DNA of 45,553 nt from Paraglaciecola polaris LMG 21857. GTDB lineage: Bacteria > Pseudomonadota > Gammaproteobacteria > Enterobacterales > Alteromonadaceae. This document shows, in pieces, positions 9,494 through 18,271 of the stretch. Location of the stretch: positions 1 to 45,553 of the forward strand of contig NZ_BAER01000111.1 in NCBI RefSeq assembly GCF_000315055.1, read 5' to 3'. The notes below the pieces were generated by a model, which saw only the letters and a program-made list of their open reading frames with translations, searched no databases and had not been told where the DNA came from. The translations under genes and the position numbers were made by a program. The first letter of the stretch is position 1; every line of letters starts with the position of its first letter.

Positions 9494-10351
9494 ATGAAAA
9501 TACCAAAACGAATCCAACCACTGGTTGATGATGGCCTCGTAGATGAGGTACTTTACCAGTTAATGAGTGGTAAAGAGGCGACTGTGTACGCCGTGCGTTG
9601 TGGCAACGAAATCCGTTGTGCCAAAGTCTATAAAGAAGCGATGAAGCGCAGTTTTAAAAAAGCTGCGCAATATCAAGAAGGGCGAAAAGTACGTAACACA
9701 CGTCGTGCCCGGGCCATGGAAAAAGGCTCAAAATTCGGTCGTAAGCAACAAGAAGACGCCTGGCAAAATACTGAAGTAGACGCCTTGTTTACCTTGGCAA
9801 AAGCCGGTGTGCGTGTTCCTGAGCCTTACGGTTGTTACGATGGCGTGTTGCTCATGGAACTTATCACAGATGACGACGGTGACGTTGCCCCTCGTTTAAA
9901 CGATGTAGGCATGTCTGCCGAGCAAGCGATGGAAGATCACGCCGTTGTCATGGTTTATGTCATGCGCATGCTTTTAGCTGGGCTAGTGCACGGCGATTTG
10001 TCTGAGTTCAACGTATTAGTTGATGCCTACGGCCCAGTGATCATCGATTTACCCCAAGTGGTCGATGCAGCAGCCAATAATAATGCTTTTAGCATGTTGC
10101 AGCGTGATGTACGCAACATGACCGAATATTACGGGCAATTCGCGCCAGAATTGAAAACCACTCATTATGCCGAAGAAATGTGGGCCTTGTTTGAATCCGG
10201 TGAACTTGAAGCTGATACGCCTTTAACTGGGCATTTTGACTTCCCAGATGATGAGGCTGATGTAGACACAGTGCTGGAGGAAATTAAAGCGGCGTTTGAA
10301 GAAGAACAAGAACGTAAAGCGCGTATTGCTGGCCCTAGCGAAGAAGACTAG
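9494..10351 (+). CDS. RIO1-type serine protein kinase
   Basis: A 285-residue atypical protein kinase. The ATP-binding lysine is Lys44 (IRCAKVYK). The catalytic loop VHGDLSEFNVL gives Asp168 and Asn173, and the metal-binding IIDLPQ gives Asp185, exactly as in RIO kinases. A basic segment (about residues 50-90, rich in Arg and Lys) may contact RNA, and the C-terminal 45 residues are very acidic. In archaea and eukaryotes RIO proteins act in small ribosomal subunit maturation. The bacterial form is widespread in gammaproteobacteria but its substrate is not settled. It is a single gene convergent with the protease gene on the right. Confidence 0.9.
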   Translation: MKIPKRIQPLVDDGLVDEVLYQLMSGKEATVYAVRCGNEIRCAKVYKEAMKRSFKKAAQYQEGRKVRNTRRARAMEKGSKFGRKQQEDAWQNTEVDALFTLAKAGVRVPEPYGCYDGVLLMELITDDDGDVAPRLNDVGMSAEQAMEDHAVVMVYVMRMLLAGLVHGDLSEFNVLVDAYGPVIIDLPQVVDAAANNNAFSMLQRDVRNMTEYYGQFAPELKTTHYAEEMWALFESGELEADTPLTGHFDFPDDEADVDTVLEEIKAAFEEEQERKARIAGPSEED

Positions 10352-10380
10352 CAGCACGCTATTACCCGCTCAGAATACTT

Positions 10381-10416
10381 CAATTATGCGGATAGCGTCT
10401 GTTATCTGCATAATTG
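10381..10416. terminator. Long hairpin between convergent genes
   Basis: An inverted repeat of 14 bp, CAATTATGCGGATA pairing with TATCTGCATAATTG through one G-T wobble, with an 8-base loop. No T-tract follows on either strand, so it is a weak intrinsic terminator at best. Its place between the convergent kinase and protease genes suggests a role in ending or protecting both transcripts. Confidence 0.45.
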
Positions 10417-10463
10417 ACATTGTCGAGAGCAGAATAAACAAAGCTGACCTTATTTAAGATACT

Positions 10464-11657
10464 TCAACGCAGATGCAACAGCGCATTTTTCTGGTCTATT
10501 CTGAAATCAAATTCCCGCAAAAAATTCATTCCTAATAAGCCGTCACTATGAGCAAGTTCATCTAGTGGCAATACCATCACATTAATGTTTCTCACTTTCG
10601 CCTTAGCGATTTCAAGGCTGGCGAATTGATACATGGGCGAGCGTACGGTGCCATTGGCCGTTTGTACGTTAAATTGGCCAACAAATTTGCTTGCTACCGA
10701 TTTAAACAACGCTTTAAATTTCTGCCGAGATATGGCGGTGGTTGATGCGCCGGTGTCGATCAAAAAGTGCACCTGATTGCCACTCAGACTGGTTTCAACT
10801 ACGTACTGATCGCCGTATTTTTGTAGCGGGATCTGAAAGGAATTTGTAAGACCGACTCTTTGAGGGCTGCCATTGGTTGCTTGACTTGTATCACCGTTGT
10901 CAGCATTTATTGACTCATCGATTCGTTGAATGATTTGGCGGATCTCCATCGCTTGTGGATCCTCATAGCGAATGGATGCAAGTACGTTTTCCATCAGACT
11001 TGCTTGTTGCTGGCGAGCATAAGCGGTAGCTAAGGCTAAAATCAACTCACGATCAGTGGGACTCACCTGCAATAGTGGCTCAACGAATTGTGCCAGTATG
11101 TCCCATGAATTCGCTTGTTTCAGCTCGGTGATGGTTTCATTGGTTAAGCGCGCAATGGTATTTTGCACTTGTGTTTGTTGCGCTTTACTCAAGGGTAAAC
11201 TCAGCATGCCATGATAATGAATAATGGCGTCACTGAGTAAGTGTGACTGGGCGATGTATTGGGCTTCCAAGAGCAAAAACTCGACATCTTGCGGGTATTG
11301 GCGCAAATAGAGTGGAAAAAACGCCTCAAGTTTGGCGTATTCCTGCCCCGTAAGCCAGCGACGAGTTTGGGCTAAATAGGCTTGCCGTCGGTCTGGCTTA
11401 AAACGCTTTGTGCCCGAGGCCGATGTTTCGTTTTCGATGTTTGCCTTATTTTCATAGGGCGGGTTCGACGTGTTTGATTGGGGCTCTTGGTTAGCGGGCT
11501 GCATCGGAGCTTGCTTAAAAGGTGCTAGGTTAGTTGTTTCAAATACCGGTTTATGTACCGCGACTGGACGCAGCTCATGAAAACTCAGGTACTGATATAC
11601 ATTGATGCTCAATGAGGCAAAAAATGCCAGGACCAGTGCGCTATTGAGTTTGCTCAT
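10464..11657 (-). CDS. Membrane-anchored retropepsin-like aspartic protease
   Basis: A 397-residue protein with an N-terminal signal anchor (about residues 6-26), a low-complexity linker, then helical TPR-like repeats at about 90-245. The C-terminal domain at about 270-397 is a clan AA aspartic protease: the active-site motif FLIDTGAS, then the GLLGMNFL motif near the end. Retropepsin-like domains of this kind work as dimers, and in bacteria they occur as periplasmic proteins with mostly unknown substrates. It follows the thioesterase gene by 13 bp and is probably the last gene of that minus-strand operon. Confidence 0.85.
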   Translation of the reverse strand: MSKLNSALVLAFFASLSINVYQYLSFHELRPVAVHKPVFETTNLAPFKQAPMQPANQEPQSNTSNPPYENKANIENETSASGTKRFKPDRRQAYLAQTRRWLTGQEYAKLEAFFPLYLRQYPQDVEFLLLEAQYIAQSHLLSDAIIHYHGMLSLPLSKAQQTQVQNTIARLTNETITELKQANSWDILAQFVEPLLQVSPTDRELILALATAYARQQQASLMENVLASIRYEDPQAMEIRQIIQRIDESINADNGDTSQATNGSPQRVGLTNSFQIPLQKYGDQYVVETSLSGNQVHFLIDTGASTTAISRQKFKALFKSVASKFVGQFNVQTANGTVRSPMYQFASLEIAKAKVRNINVMVLPLDELAHSDGLLGMNFLREFDFRIDQKNALLHLR

Positions 11658-11670
11658 GACATCTACGCCT

Positions 11671-12135
11671 TTATTCTGCGGGGTTAATCAGCATGGCGTT
11701 GAAATAAGTCTCGGAAAATATTTTTGGCATGCGCTTAGGCTTGCCTGAGCTAAGAGCGATACAGACAAATTCAGTTCGCGCTTTTAACATGCTTAAGCCG
11801 TCACTTAGGCGAATAAATTGGAAGTGTCTGGCCAGTTTTAACTTGTTATCACATGCGACAATCCAAGTGGCGCACGCCAAGGTGTCACCTAATACTGCTG
11901 CGGCAAGGTAATCAATTTCGTGACGACTAATGGCCATACCCCGGTCTAGTTCTTGATATTGTTCGATACTCAGCCCTAACGCGTTGGAATGCGCCCAGGC
12001 TGTACGTTCAAGCTGACTGACATAAGCCACATTATTCACGTGATTGTAATGATCTATTTGCTCAGGGCTGATGTGCCATTGACAGATAAACGGGCTTGGA
12101 TATTGCCAAGGAAGTTGTTCAACAGAAGTGGGCAT
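11671..12135 (-). CDS. Hotdog-fold acyl-CoA thioesterase
   Basis: A 154-residue single hotdog domain of the 4-hydroxybenzoyl-CoA thioesterase/YbgC type. The segment EQIDHYNHVNNVAYVSQLER includes the usual Asp/His/Asn active-site loop, with Asp-His-Tyr-Asn-His in the catalytic position. It likely hydrolyses acyl-CoA thioesters in the cytoplasm; the substrate chain length cannot be read from sequence. It sits 6 bp downstream of the DUF8198-like gene and 13 bp upstream of the retropepsin gene. Confidence 0.85.
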   Translation of the reverse strand: MPTSVEQLPWQYPSPFICQWHISPEQIDHYNHVNNVAYVSQLERTAWAHSNALGLSIEQYQELDRGMAISRHEIDYLAAAVLGDTLACATWIVACDNKLKLARHFQFIRLSDGLSMLKARTEFVCIALSSGKPKRMPKIFSETYFNAMLINPAE

Positions 12136-12141
12136 AAATGC

Positions 12142-12882
12142 TTACGTCTCGGGTGTTATCTCAATACTGGGTACATAAGGTAACGGGTTATCACCCTGAG
12201 GGGCAAATAATAGTGTTACTAACTGTTCCTCTTTTAACACAATATCTTGTATGAACGTCTCGCTATTAGGGATTTTTTTAAATGCGTTATAGCCGTTTTG
12301 TAAAAACTGATGGAGAGTGTGCAAGCCTTTGGCCCTAGCTGGATGTTTAGACAATGTTAGCATCATAGCGATACCTTTTATGCTGGCCGCTTGATGTAGG
12401 TTGCGACCCAATGTACGCAGCAGGCTAATCTGTTCTAGGCGTAAATCAATATTGTTACAGGCCACATAAGCTTTAGCATAGCTTTGTTGGTCGAGAATTA
12501 TGCAGGCTAAATGCGTTTGTTCAGTTAGTTTACTTGCCAGCGCGTAATCCAGTTCATAAGATAAAGCATGAAGGTGCAGAGCGGCAGCCAAGGATGACAG
12601 TGCTTTTTGTGGCAAGTATTTATGTATTTTGGGTACCACGCGGGCGATATCTGTATCTCGCTGGGTAAAATCTTGTGGACCGTATATTTGCTCAGCGAAA
12701 AAATTTAGGGCAGAGGCGCAGTTGGGGTTGTTATTTTGTGCGTTATGAGTGGCTTGCATACGCAAGGTTTGCCAGGCTTGTACTGCATGAATGAGCGGCA
12801 AGACATGGGTGCCCTGGGCAAGACGCTGAATGGACGCCACCGTATGCAGGTGGCAGGAAATTTGCGTGATAAGATCAGGCAT
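12142..12882 (-). CDS. DUF8198-like helical protein
   Basis: A 246-residue, probably all-helical cytoplasmic protein. The block with FFAEQIYGPQDFTQRDTDI (about residues 62-80) followed by RVVPKI resembles the FFLEDLYGPKDFSxRD signature of the DUF8198 family, recalled rather than searched. I prefer the ATG at 12882, with a GGTGGGG ribosome site upstream, over the GTG at 12891. No catalytic motif is evident. Its tight spacing to the thioesterase gene suggests a shared role, perhaps in lipid or acyl-CoA metabolism; this is inference. Confidence 0.6.
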   Translation of the reverse strand: MPDLITQISCHLHTVASIQRLAQGTHVLPLIHAVQAWQTLRMQATHNAQNNNPNCASALNFFAEQIYGPQDFTQRDTDIARVVPKIHKYLPQKALSSLAAALHLHALSYELDYALASKLTEQTHLACIILDQQSYAKAYVACNNIDLRLEQISLLRTLGRNLHQAASIKGIAMMLTLSKHPARAKGLHTLHQFLQNGYNAFKKIPNSETFIQDIVLKEEQLVTLLFAPQGDNPLPYVPSIEITPET

Positions 12883-12929
12883 ATACCCCACCGTTATCGA
12901 TGACGACCAATTGAAAATAACGACTCACA

Positions 12930-13661
12930 CTACTGAGTCAGAGTGATTTTACCGAAGACATCAGCCGTTATGTACCCTAAATTCTTGCTGCCATTTTGCG
13001 CTGGGAAATCATGGTCACCCATAAAATGCTCGCGAACATCGCTACCATCGTTATCACAATAAGCTAACATGAAACCCATCACATCCTCGGTTTTCAGCGG
13101 GATCGATGCTTTAGGTGATTTATCTGTGTAGTCATTTGGATAACGTTTAATCGCTACCTCCCACAGGATAGTATTCGGCTTCTCTAGCTGACGCTTCCAG
13201 TTGCTGTTGATATGGTCATTGTACAGGTGGGCTTTTTCATCATCGCCAATATCCGCCGCTTGGTTATCAAGACCTATGTGGTAAGCCAATGCGGAATGAT
13301 TAAATTGATGATTACCGCCAGACGCATCACCATCGACAAATATTTCAAGGGCATCGTCATCCCAGTAGCGCTCTAATGGGTCTGCATGGGTATCAATCAG
13401 CATATCGTCAGTGATTTCGGCTTGTAAATAAAGGTAGTTTTTATCCCACAATAAGCGATAGCGACCGTTGAAATCAGATTTTTCAGGCAGGGTACCATCC
13501 ATTAAATATGGCATGTCATGCCATTGTGCGTGCTGCCATACAGCCTCTTGTTGTCCGTCTATGACAGGAGCCGTTGACGTGTGTTTAACATCAAAAGCGT
13601 GGGCGGAAGCCGCACTAAAGGCTGAAACGATTAATAGCGATTTTACGATAGCTTTTAACAT
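12930..13661 (-). CDS. Secreted CBM9-like sugar-binding protein
   Basis: A 243-residue protein with a signal peptide cleaved after about residue 22 (SAASAHA). The rest is one CBM9/DOMON-like beta-sandwich: PVIDGQQEAVWQHAQWHDM at the N-terminus, LLWDKNYLYLQAEITDD in the middle, then the conserved DDALEIFVDGD motif. Such domains bind sugar ends or act as stand-alone periplasmic binding proteins. It has a good ribosome site (AAGGACATAGC) and lies 47 bp upstream of the DUF8198-like start, so it may lead that minus-strand run. No glycosidase domain is attached. Confidence 0.8.
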   Translation of the reverse strand: MLKAIVKSLLIVSAFSAASAHAFDVKHTSTAPVIDGQQEAVWQHAQWHDMPYLMDGTLPEKSDFNGRYRLLWDKNYLYLQAEITDDMLIDTHADPLERYWDDDALEIFVDGDASGGNHQFNHSALAYHIGLDNQAADIGDDEKAHLYNDHINSNWKRQLEKPNTILWEVAIKRYPNDYTDKSPKASIPLKTEDVMGFMLAYCDNDGSDVREHFMGDHDFPAQNGSKNLGYITADVFGKITLTQ

Positions 13662-13787
13662 GCTATGTCCTTGTTGGTGATATGAGATATTTTGCTGCCC
13701 ATAGCTTGGCGTAAAGCGTTCAGTAACACAATAGGCACAGATATGAACTTGAGTTTAGGTGCTCGGGTTAGGTAGAATGCCGCCCTA

Positions 13788-14408
13788 ATGAATACCTTAT
13801 CCCCCACAAAATCACCTATTGGTGAAATCCATTGCAAACCCCATCGTTATCAAGATGTGATGACGTTATTTGATGCTGCCTTTAGTCAAAGTGAAAACAC
13901 CCGCTTGATCAAAGGGCCTGGGGAGCCAGAATACGTGCCTGCTGGGAATGACTGCGCTTATCATCAAGTGATTTTTGCCCATGGATATTTCGCTAGCGCG
14001 CTTCATGAAATCGCCCATTGGTGTATTGCCGGGCCACAGCGGCGGTTGCTCAATGATTACGGGTATTGGTACTGCCCAGACGGACGTAACGAAACACAGC
14101 AGATGCAATTTGAACAGGTCGAAGTTAAACCCCAGGCCATTGAGTGGGCATTTTCTGTGGCAGCCAATAAAACATTTAGGGTCAGCACTGATAACCTCAA
14201 TGGGGCGCAGCCAGATAAGCACACTTTCACCTTAAATGTACATAAACAGGTGATGCGTTACTTACAAGACGGTTTTCCTGCTCGGGCCACAATATTTATC
14301 AAAACGTTAGGCATCTTCTACGGCACCGGTGACCTGACGCCTGGGCATTTTTTGCAGCCAAAGAGACGGGGTCATTGGTCAACGAACGCATTCGAGGAGG
14401 GAGAGTGA
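13788..14408 (+). CDS. epmC: Elongation factor P hydroxylase
   Basis: A 206-residue YfcM/EpmC protein. It hydroxylates the beta-lysylated lysine of elongation factor P, the last step of that modification. The metal-binding motif ALHEIAHWCIAGPQRRLL (about residues 70-87) followed by DYGYWYCPDGR is the family signature. The gene order epmC, ATP-NAD kinase-like, yfcL, mnmC, fabB resembles the E. coli yfcM/yfcL/mnmC/fabB region. The stop overlaps the GTG of the next gene by four bases (GTGA), showing translational coupling. Confidence 0.92.
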   Translation: MNTLSPTKSPIGEIHCKPHRYQDVMTLFDAAFSQSENTRLIKGPGEPEYVPAGNDCAYHQVIFAHGYFASALHEIAHWCIAGPQRRLLNDYGYWYCPDGRNETQQMQFEQVEVKPQAIEWAFSVAANKTFRVSTDNLNGAQPDKHTFTLNVHKQVMRYLQDGFPARATIFIKTLGIFYGTGDLTPGHFLQPKRRGHWSTNAFEEGE

Positions 14409-15547
14409 CGGATAAAGCACGGTTTAAACTTGGCCTTATTATTAATCCATTTGCAGGAATCGGTGGCAGTGTGGCGTTAAAAGGCAGTGATGGTGCTGAT
14501 ACCCGAACGCAAGCGCTAGCACTTGGCGCCCAGAAGCTGGCTAATACTCGCACCCGTTTGGCCCTAGAGGAACTGCTACCATTTAAATCTCAACTGCATA
14601 TTTTTACTGCAGCAGGTGAAATGGGGGAAACGCTGGCCGCTGAGTTAGGTTTTGATTTCACTGTGGTTTATCGCTCGTTGAGTGAGCAAAGCGAAGCGAT
14701 TGATACTGAGCGTTGTGCGGCAGAAGTAAAACAACGGAATGTTGATTTATTATTGTTCGCCGGAGGTGATGGTACTGCACGTAACATCTGCCACGTTATT
14801 GCCGATACCCTACCTGTGCTGGGTGTGCCTGCGGGCTGTAAAATTCATTCGGGCGTATACGCTGTTACGCCACAAGCCGCAGGGCGAGTGGTTAGTATGT
14901 TGATTCAAGGGCAAATTGTTACGCTGCAAGATGCTGACGTAATGGACATTGATGAAGAGCTTTTTCGCCAAGGCAGAGTGAACGCGCGTCAGTACGGTGA
15001 AATGCGTGTACCGAGCGAGTTGCGTTATATTCAGGCCGTCAAAATGGGCGGTAAAGAGTCTGATGAATTGGTGCTTGCGGATATCGCAGCGCACGTTATT
15101 GAGTTCATGGAAGCGCATCCTCAGCGGCTTTTTGTTATGGGCTCAGGCTCTACGGTTGATTTTATTATGCAGGAATTGGGCTTAGCCAATACTTTATTAG
15201 GGGTTGATGTCATTCAACATGGCAGTGTGCTTGCCAGCGATGTGACTGCTCAAGCCTTATTAGCCTATACCGCCAATACTCAGGTGACGTTGATCATCAC
15301 ACTGATTGGCGGTCAGGGGCATATTTTCGGACGAGGTAATCAGCAGTTGAGCCCTCAAGTGCTGCGGCAAATAGGTCGTGAGAACTTCTTGGTGGTCGCG
15401 ACAAAAAGTAAGTTACAAGCCCTGAACGATAAACCTTTAATAGCGGATACCGGCGATATTGCACTGGACGCCATGCTGTCTGGTTTAATTAGTGTCACCA
15501 CGGGTTATAAAGACCAAGTGCTATACCCGATTGCTCAATTCGAATAA
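14405..15547 (+). CDS. ATP-NAD kinase family protein
   Basis: A 380-residue protein of the diacylglycerol/NAD kinase-like fold. Near the N-terminus is LGLIINPFAG, and the nucleotide-binding motif FAGGDGTARNI lies at about residue 120. GGQGHIFGRGNQQLS near the C-terminus is typical of the COG3199-type ATP-NAD kinase-like group. The true substrate is not known; the housekeeping NAD kinase NadK is a different protein. I chose the GTG at 14405 because a perfect AGGAGG lies at 14395-14400 and it overlaps the epmC stop. A TTG at 14375 lacks such a site. Confidence 0.85.
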   Translation: MTDKARFKLGLIINPFAGIGGSVALKGSDGADTRTQALALGAQKLANTRTRLALEELLPFKSQLHIFTAAGEMGETLAAELGFDFTVVYRSLSEQSEAIDTERCAAEVKQRNVDLLLFAGGDGTARNICHVIADTLPVLGVPAGCKIHSGVYAVTPQAAGRVVSMLIQGQIVTLQDADVMDIDEELFRQGRVNARQYGEMRVPSELRYIQAVKMGGKESDELVLADIAAHVIEFMEAHPQRLFVMGSGSTVDFIMQELGLANTLLGVDVIQHGSVLASDVTAQALLAYTANTQVTLIITLIGGQGHIFGRGNQQLSPQVLRQIGRENFLVVATKSKLQALNDKPLIADTGDIALDAMLSGLISVTTGYKDQVLYPIAQFE

Positions 15548-15585
15548 GCAACTTTATATGTTAACAAAGGATATTAGTCACCGTT

Positions 15586-15903
15586 ATGTGTGAATCAGTA
15601 AACAGCGATGTAGCAAAGCAAAAATTTGATGATTTTGTAGATGCCACTCAAGCCTACCTTGATGGTGTAGTGGTCTACGGTAACGATCAGGAGCTATTTA
15701 TTGCCAGCTACCTGACCGGCCATTTTTCTCTGGTCGGCAGCAATGCTCTGGGCTTAGACGATTACTCCTTAGCAGCGTTAAACCGTTACATGCTGGAAAG
15801 CCTTGAAAAAGCCTATGCTAATAATGAAGTGCAAGGACAAGATCAAGTGCAAGTATCGGCTTTGTGGCAACGGCTATTTGTCGAAGCTGACGTGTTAGCT
15901 TAA
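15586..15903 (+). CDS. yfcL: YfcL family protein
   Basis: A 105-residue acidic helical protein matching YfcL. The core FDDFVDATQAYLDGVVVYGNDQELFIASYLTGHFSLV is the conserved part. The function is unknown. In E. coli yfcL is neighbour to epmC and mnmC, and the same grouping is seen here. It follows the ATP-NAD kinase-like gene by 38 bp on the same strand and converges with mnmC. Confidence 0.85.
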   Translation: MCESVNSDVAKQKFDDFVDATQAYLDGVVVYGNDQELFIASYLTGHFSLVGSNALGLDDYSLAALNRYMLESLEKAYANNEVQGQDQVQVSALWQRLFVEADVLA

Positions 15904-15988
15904 ATGTAAACAGCCTAAAAATGTGGGTTTAACGCTTGATGATGCTAAGTGTTAGCCTGCGGATTGGATTACCTGCGTTCTTGTTGTG

Positions 15989-18025
15989 TTAAATTTCTCG
16001 GCGAATGAGCTGCCTGATCAAAAAACGATTCGGATTTAAGGTATTGAGTAAGTCATTTGGCATAGGCAAAGGCTGGCCACAAATTTGACTGGCCAGAAGC
16101 TCCGCCATAAGTGGCGCAGTGGTTAGCCCTCGGGAGCCCAAACCCGTCAACATATATATATTTGGCACGTCACTACCTTGGGGGTAATACGTCGGCGGCA
16201 AGGCTTTATATAAATCCCCAAGTTCGATTTTTTGTTGGGCGATGTTTGCCAGAGACCCTACCAAAGGTAAGTGATCGGGTGAGCTGCAACGCACAGCTGC
16301 ACGGCCAATGCCATTACCTACCACATTTTGTGCCCATGCACATTGCGCAAGTGATTGATAATGAGTGGCTAGGTTTTTAGCTTGCTCTTCAAGTCGGTAA
16401 TCTGTGGCAAGATCATCTTTTACGTAAGTCGAACCCAGGGCATGTTGTCCTTGGTATTCTGGGGTTAAATACCCCTTGTGGCACAAGACGGTGTTCAGTT
16501 TTGTTAATGCGGGTTGCGTGGGAATGGCCTCAACTTGTCCCCGTACCATACGCAGAGGGAAGGGGTGTAAGTCGCTTACGCTATGGCTTTGCGCACCAGT
16601 TGCGTAGAGCACTATGTCTGCATTTACGGAGGAAGGCTGCGAGCTCGAATTTTCACCGACGCCAGCAAAGTTTACCTGCCACTGGTCATTATGTCGTTCA
16701 ACTCTGGTCACCGCATGGTTGTTATGCAAGGTCGTTTGGCTTAAATCATTGGCTGCGCGGAATAGGGCATTAACCAATTGAGTTGGGTCAATCCAGCCCC
16801 CTAAAGGCATAAATAAACCACTGTATGGCACATCACAGTGACTTATTTGCGTGGCTTGCTCTTGGTTGACATAGCGAACTAGGGCGTGTGGCCAAATATC
16901 GTTATCGATTAATTTGGCATAGCGTGCGGCTAGCGGTGGTTTAAAGCCAAGTTGCAGTACGCCGCACCATTGATGAGCAAAGTCGTAGCCTTGGTTTATC
17001 AAGTTTCGATAAAGGCCTGCTGCGTAAATGAAACTATGGGCATTAATTTGACTGCTATGACTGGGATCCACGTTCAACTGTGGATAAAAACCAGCTTGAG
17101 GATTGCCTGAAGCGCCTTGCCCTGGGGTCGAGTCTTTAAAATATACGTCACAAGATATGCCTCTTTTCGCTAAGGCATATGCGGCACTAGCACCCGCAAT
17201 ACCGGCGCCGATAACAACCACTTTAGTTGGGGTTGCTGTATCGGCAATATGCGCAGCACTTCGTTGGAAATAGCTAGCTTGTCCGCGATGACGTTCGGCC
17301 CTTTCAATATGTCCGGCTAACATGTCCCGCTTGCGCCCATGACCTTTACGTTTCTCGACGGTGAAACCCGCCTCACGTAATCCACGTTTGACAAATCCTG
17401 CGGCAGTAAATGTAGCAAACGTGCAATTATCTGTGGCTAATCGCGCCATTTGTTCAAACAGGGCTTGAGACCACATTTGCGGGTTTTTACTCGGGGCAAA
17501 TCCGTCTAAATACCAAGCATCGACCAAACCAGTTTCAGCGGTATGTATTTGCGGCAACGAATCGTGTATATCCCCCAGCCACAAGTCTAACACCACTCGA
17601 TTAGCGCAAAATGTCATCCGGTGACAGCCATTAAGTGGCATGGGATATTGAGCGATAAGTTCGTCTGCGAAGTGATTATATTGAACGAAAGTACTCAGTG
17701 CCTGCACTAAGTCTTGTTGGTTAAGCGGAAACTTTTCAGTACTTACAAAATGCAGGGTCAACTGACTGAGGGGGTTGCGCTGCATAAATTGGCTAAAAGC
17801 GCTAAGGGTTACTAAAAAATTCAACCCGGTCCCGAAACCCGTCTCGGCGATCACGAAGGTATTTTTTGACCACAGTGACCAACGTGCGAGTAATTGATTA
17901 TTTTGCAGAAAGACATGCTCTGCCTCGGCGACACCACCGGCTGCGGAAAAATATATATCGTCAAAATCCGTGGCAAGTGGTGAGCCATCAGAATTAAACT
18001 GAATATCTGCTGTTTTAATAGTCAA
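15989..18025 (-). CDS. mnmC: Bifunctional tRNA wobble-uridine modification enzyme MnmC
   Basis: A 678-residue two-domain enzyme that completes mnm5s2U at the wobble position of tRNAs. The N-terminal methyltransferase (about 1-245) has the SAM-binding AETGFGTGLNFL motif and the WYLDGFAPSKNPQMW loop. The C-terminal FAD oxidase (about 265-678) begins with the dinucleotide-binding VVVIGAGIAGASAAYALAKR. The oxidase removes the carboxymethyl group of cmnm5U to give nm5U, and the methyltransferase then methylates it. Length and domain order are as expected. It is divergent from fabB with a 246-bp shared regulatory region. Confidence 0.95.
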   Translation of the reverse strand: MTIKTADIQFNSDGSPLATDFDDIYFSAAGGVAEAEHVFLQNNQLLARWSLWSKNTFVIAETGFGTGLNFLVTLSAFSQFMQRNPLSQLTLHFVSTEKFPLNQQDLVQALSTFVQYNHFADELIAQYPMPLNGCHRMTFCANRVVLDLWLGDIHDSLPQIHTAETGLVDAWYLDGFAPSKNPQMWSQALFEQMARLATDNCTFATFTAAGFVKRGLREAGFTVEKRKGHGRKRDMLAGHIERAERHRGQASYFQRSAAHIADTATPTKVVVIGAGIAGASAAYALAKRGISCDVYFKDSTPGQGASGNPQAGFYPQLNVDPSHSSQINAHSFIYAAGLYRNLINQGYDFAHQWCGVLQLGFKPPLAARYAKLIDNDIWPHALVRYVNQEQATQISHCDVPYSGLFMPLGGWIDPTQLVNALFRAANDLSQTTLHNNHAVTRVERHNDQWQVNFAGVGENSSSQPSSVNADIVLYATGAQSHSVSDLHPFPLRMVRGQVEAIPTQPALTKLNTVLCHKGYLTPEYQGQHALGSTYVKDDLATDYRLEEQAKNLATHYQSLAQCAWAQNVVGNGIGRAAVRCSSPDHLPLVGSLANIAQQKIELGDLYKALPPTYYPQGSDVPNIYMLTGLGSRGLTTAPLMAELLASQICGQPLPMPNDLLNTLNPNRFLIRQLIRREI

Positions 18026-18094
18026 TCGTGTGGGTCTCCGCGTATGCTTGGGCTAGTCTTCAAAAGCGCGATAGTTTAAGGTAACTGTCTTAAC

Positions 18095-18121
18095 AAACCA
18101 AACAGTCTATATAAACCAAAC
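18095..18121. repeat. Direct repeats in the mnmC-fabB intergenic region
   Basis: Two copies of AAACCAAAC, at 18095-18103 and 18113-18121, start 18 bp apart and are followed by similar but not identical bases. They lie nearer to mnmC than to fabB. They could be a tandem regulator site; nothing in the sequence names the regulator. Confidence 0.35.
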
Positions 18122-18176
18122 TGTATTGCTATTCTAACCGGTGATGATTTGTTGAACAGTGGGCGCTGTGCATGAT

Positions 18177-18203
18177 TTTTGTGCACAAAAGAGCAGACCA
18201 GTT
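18177..18203 (+). promoter_or_regulatory. Palindrome and FadR-like half-site upstream of fabB
   Basis: A perfect 14-bp palindrome TTTTGTGCACAAAA (18177-18190) is followed at once by GCAGACCAGTT (18193-18203), which matches one half of the FadR consensus (AACTGGTC on the other strand). FadR activates fabB in E. coli from a site upstream of the promoter. The match here covers only one half, so the assignment is tentative. Confidence 0.35.
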
Positions 18204-18271
18204 GCAACGTTAAAATCGTTACCATATGCGGCAATTTTATAAGCAGCAATTTTTTGCTTGAAGGGTTCATC

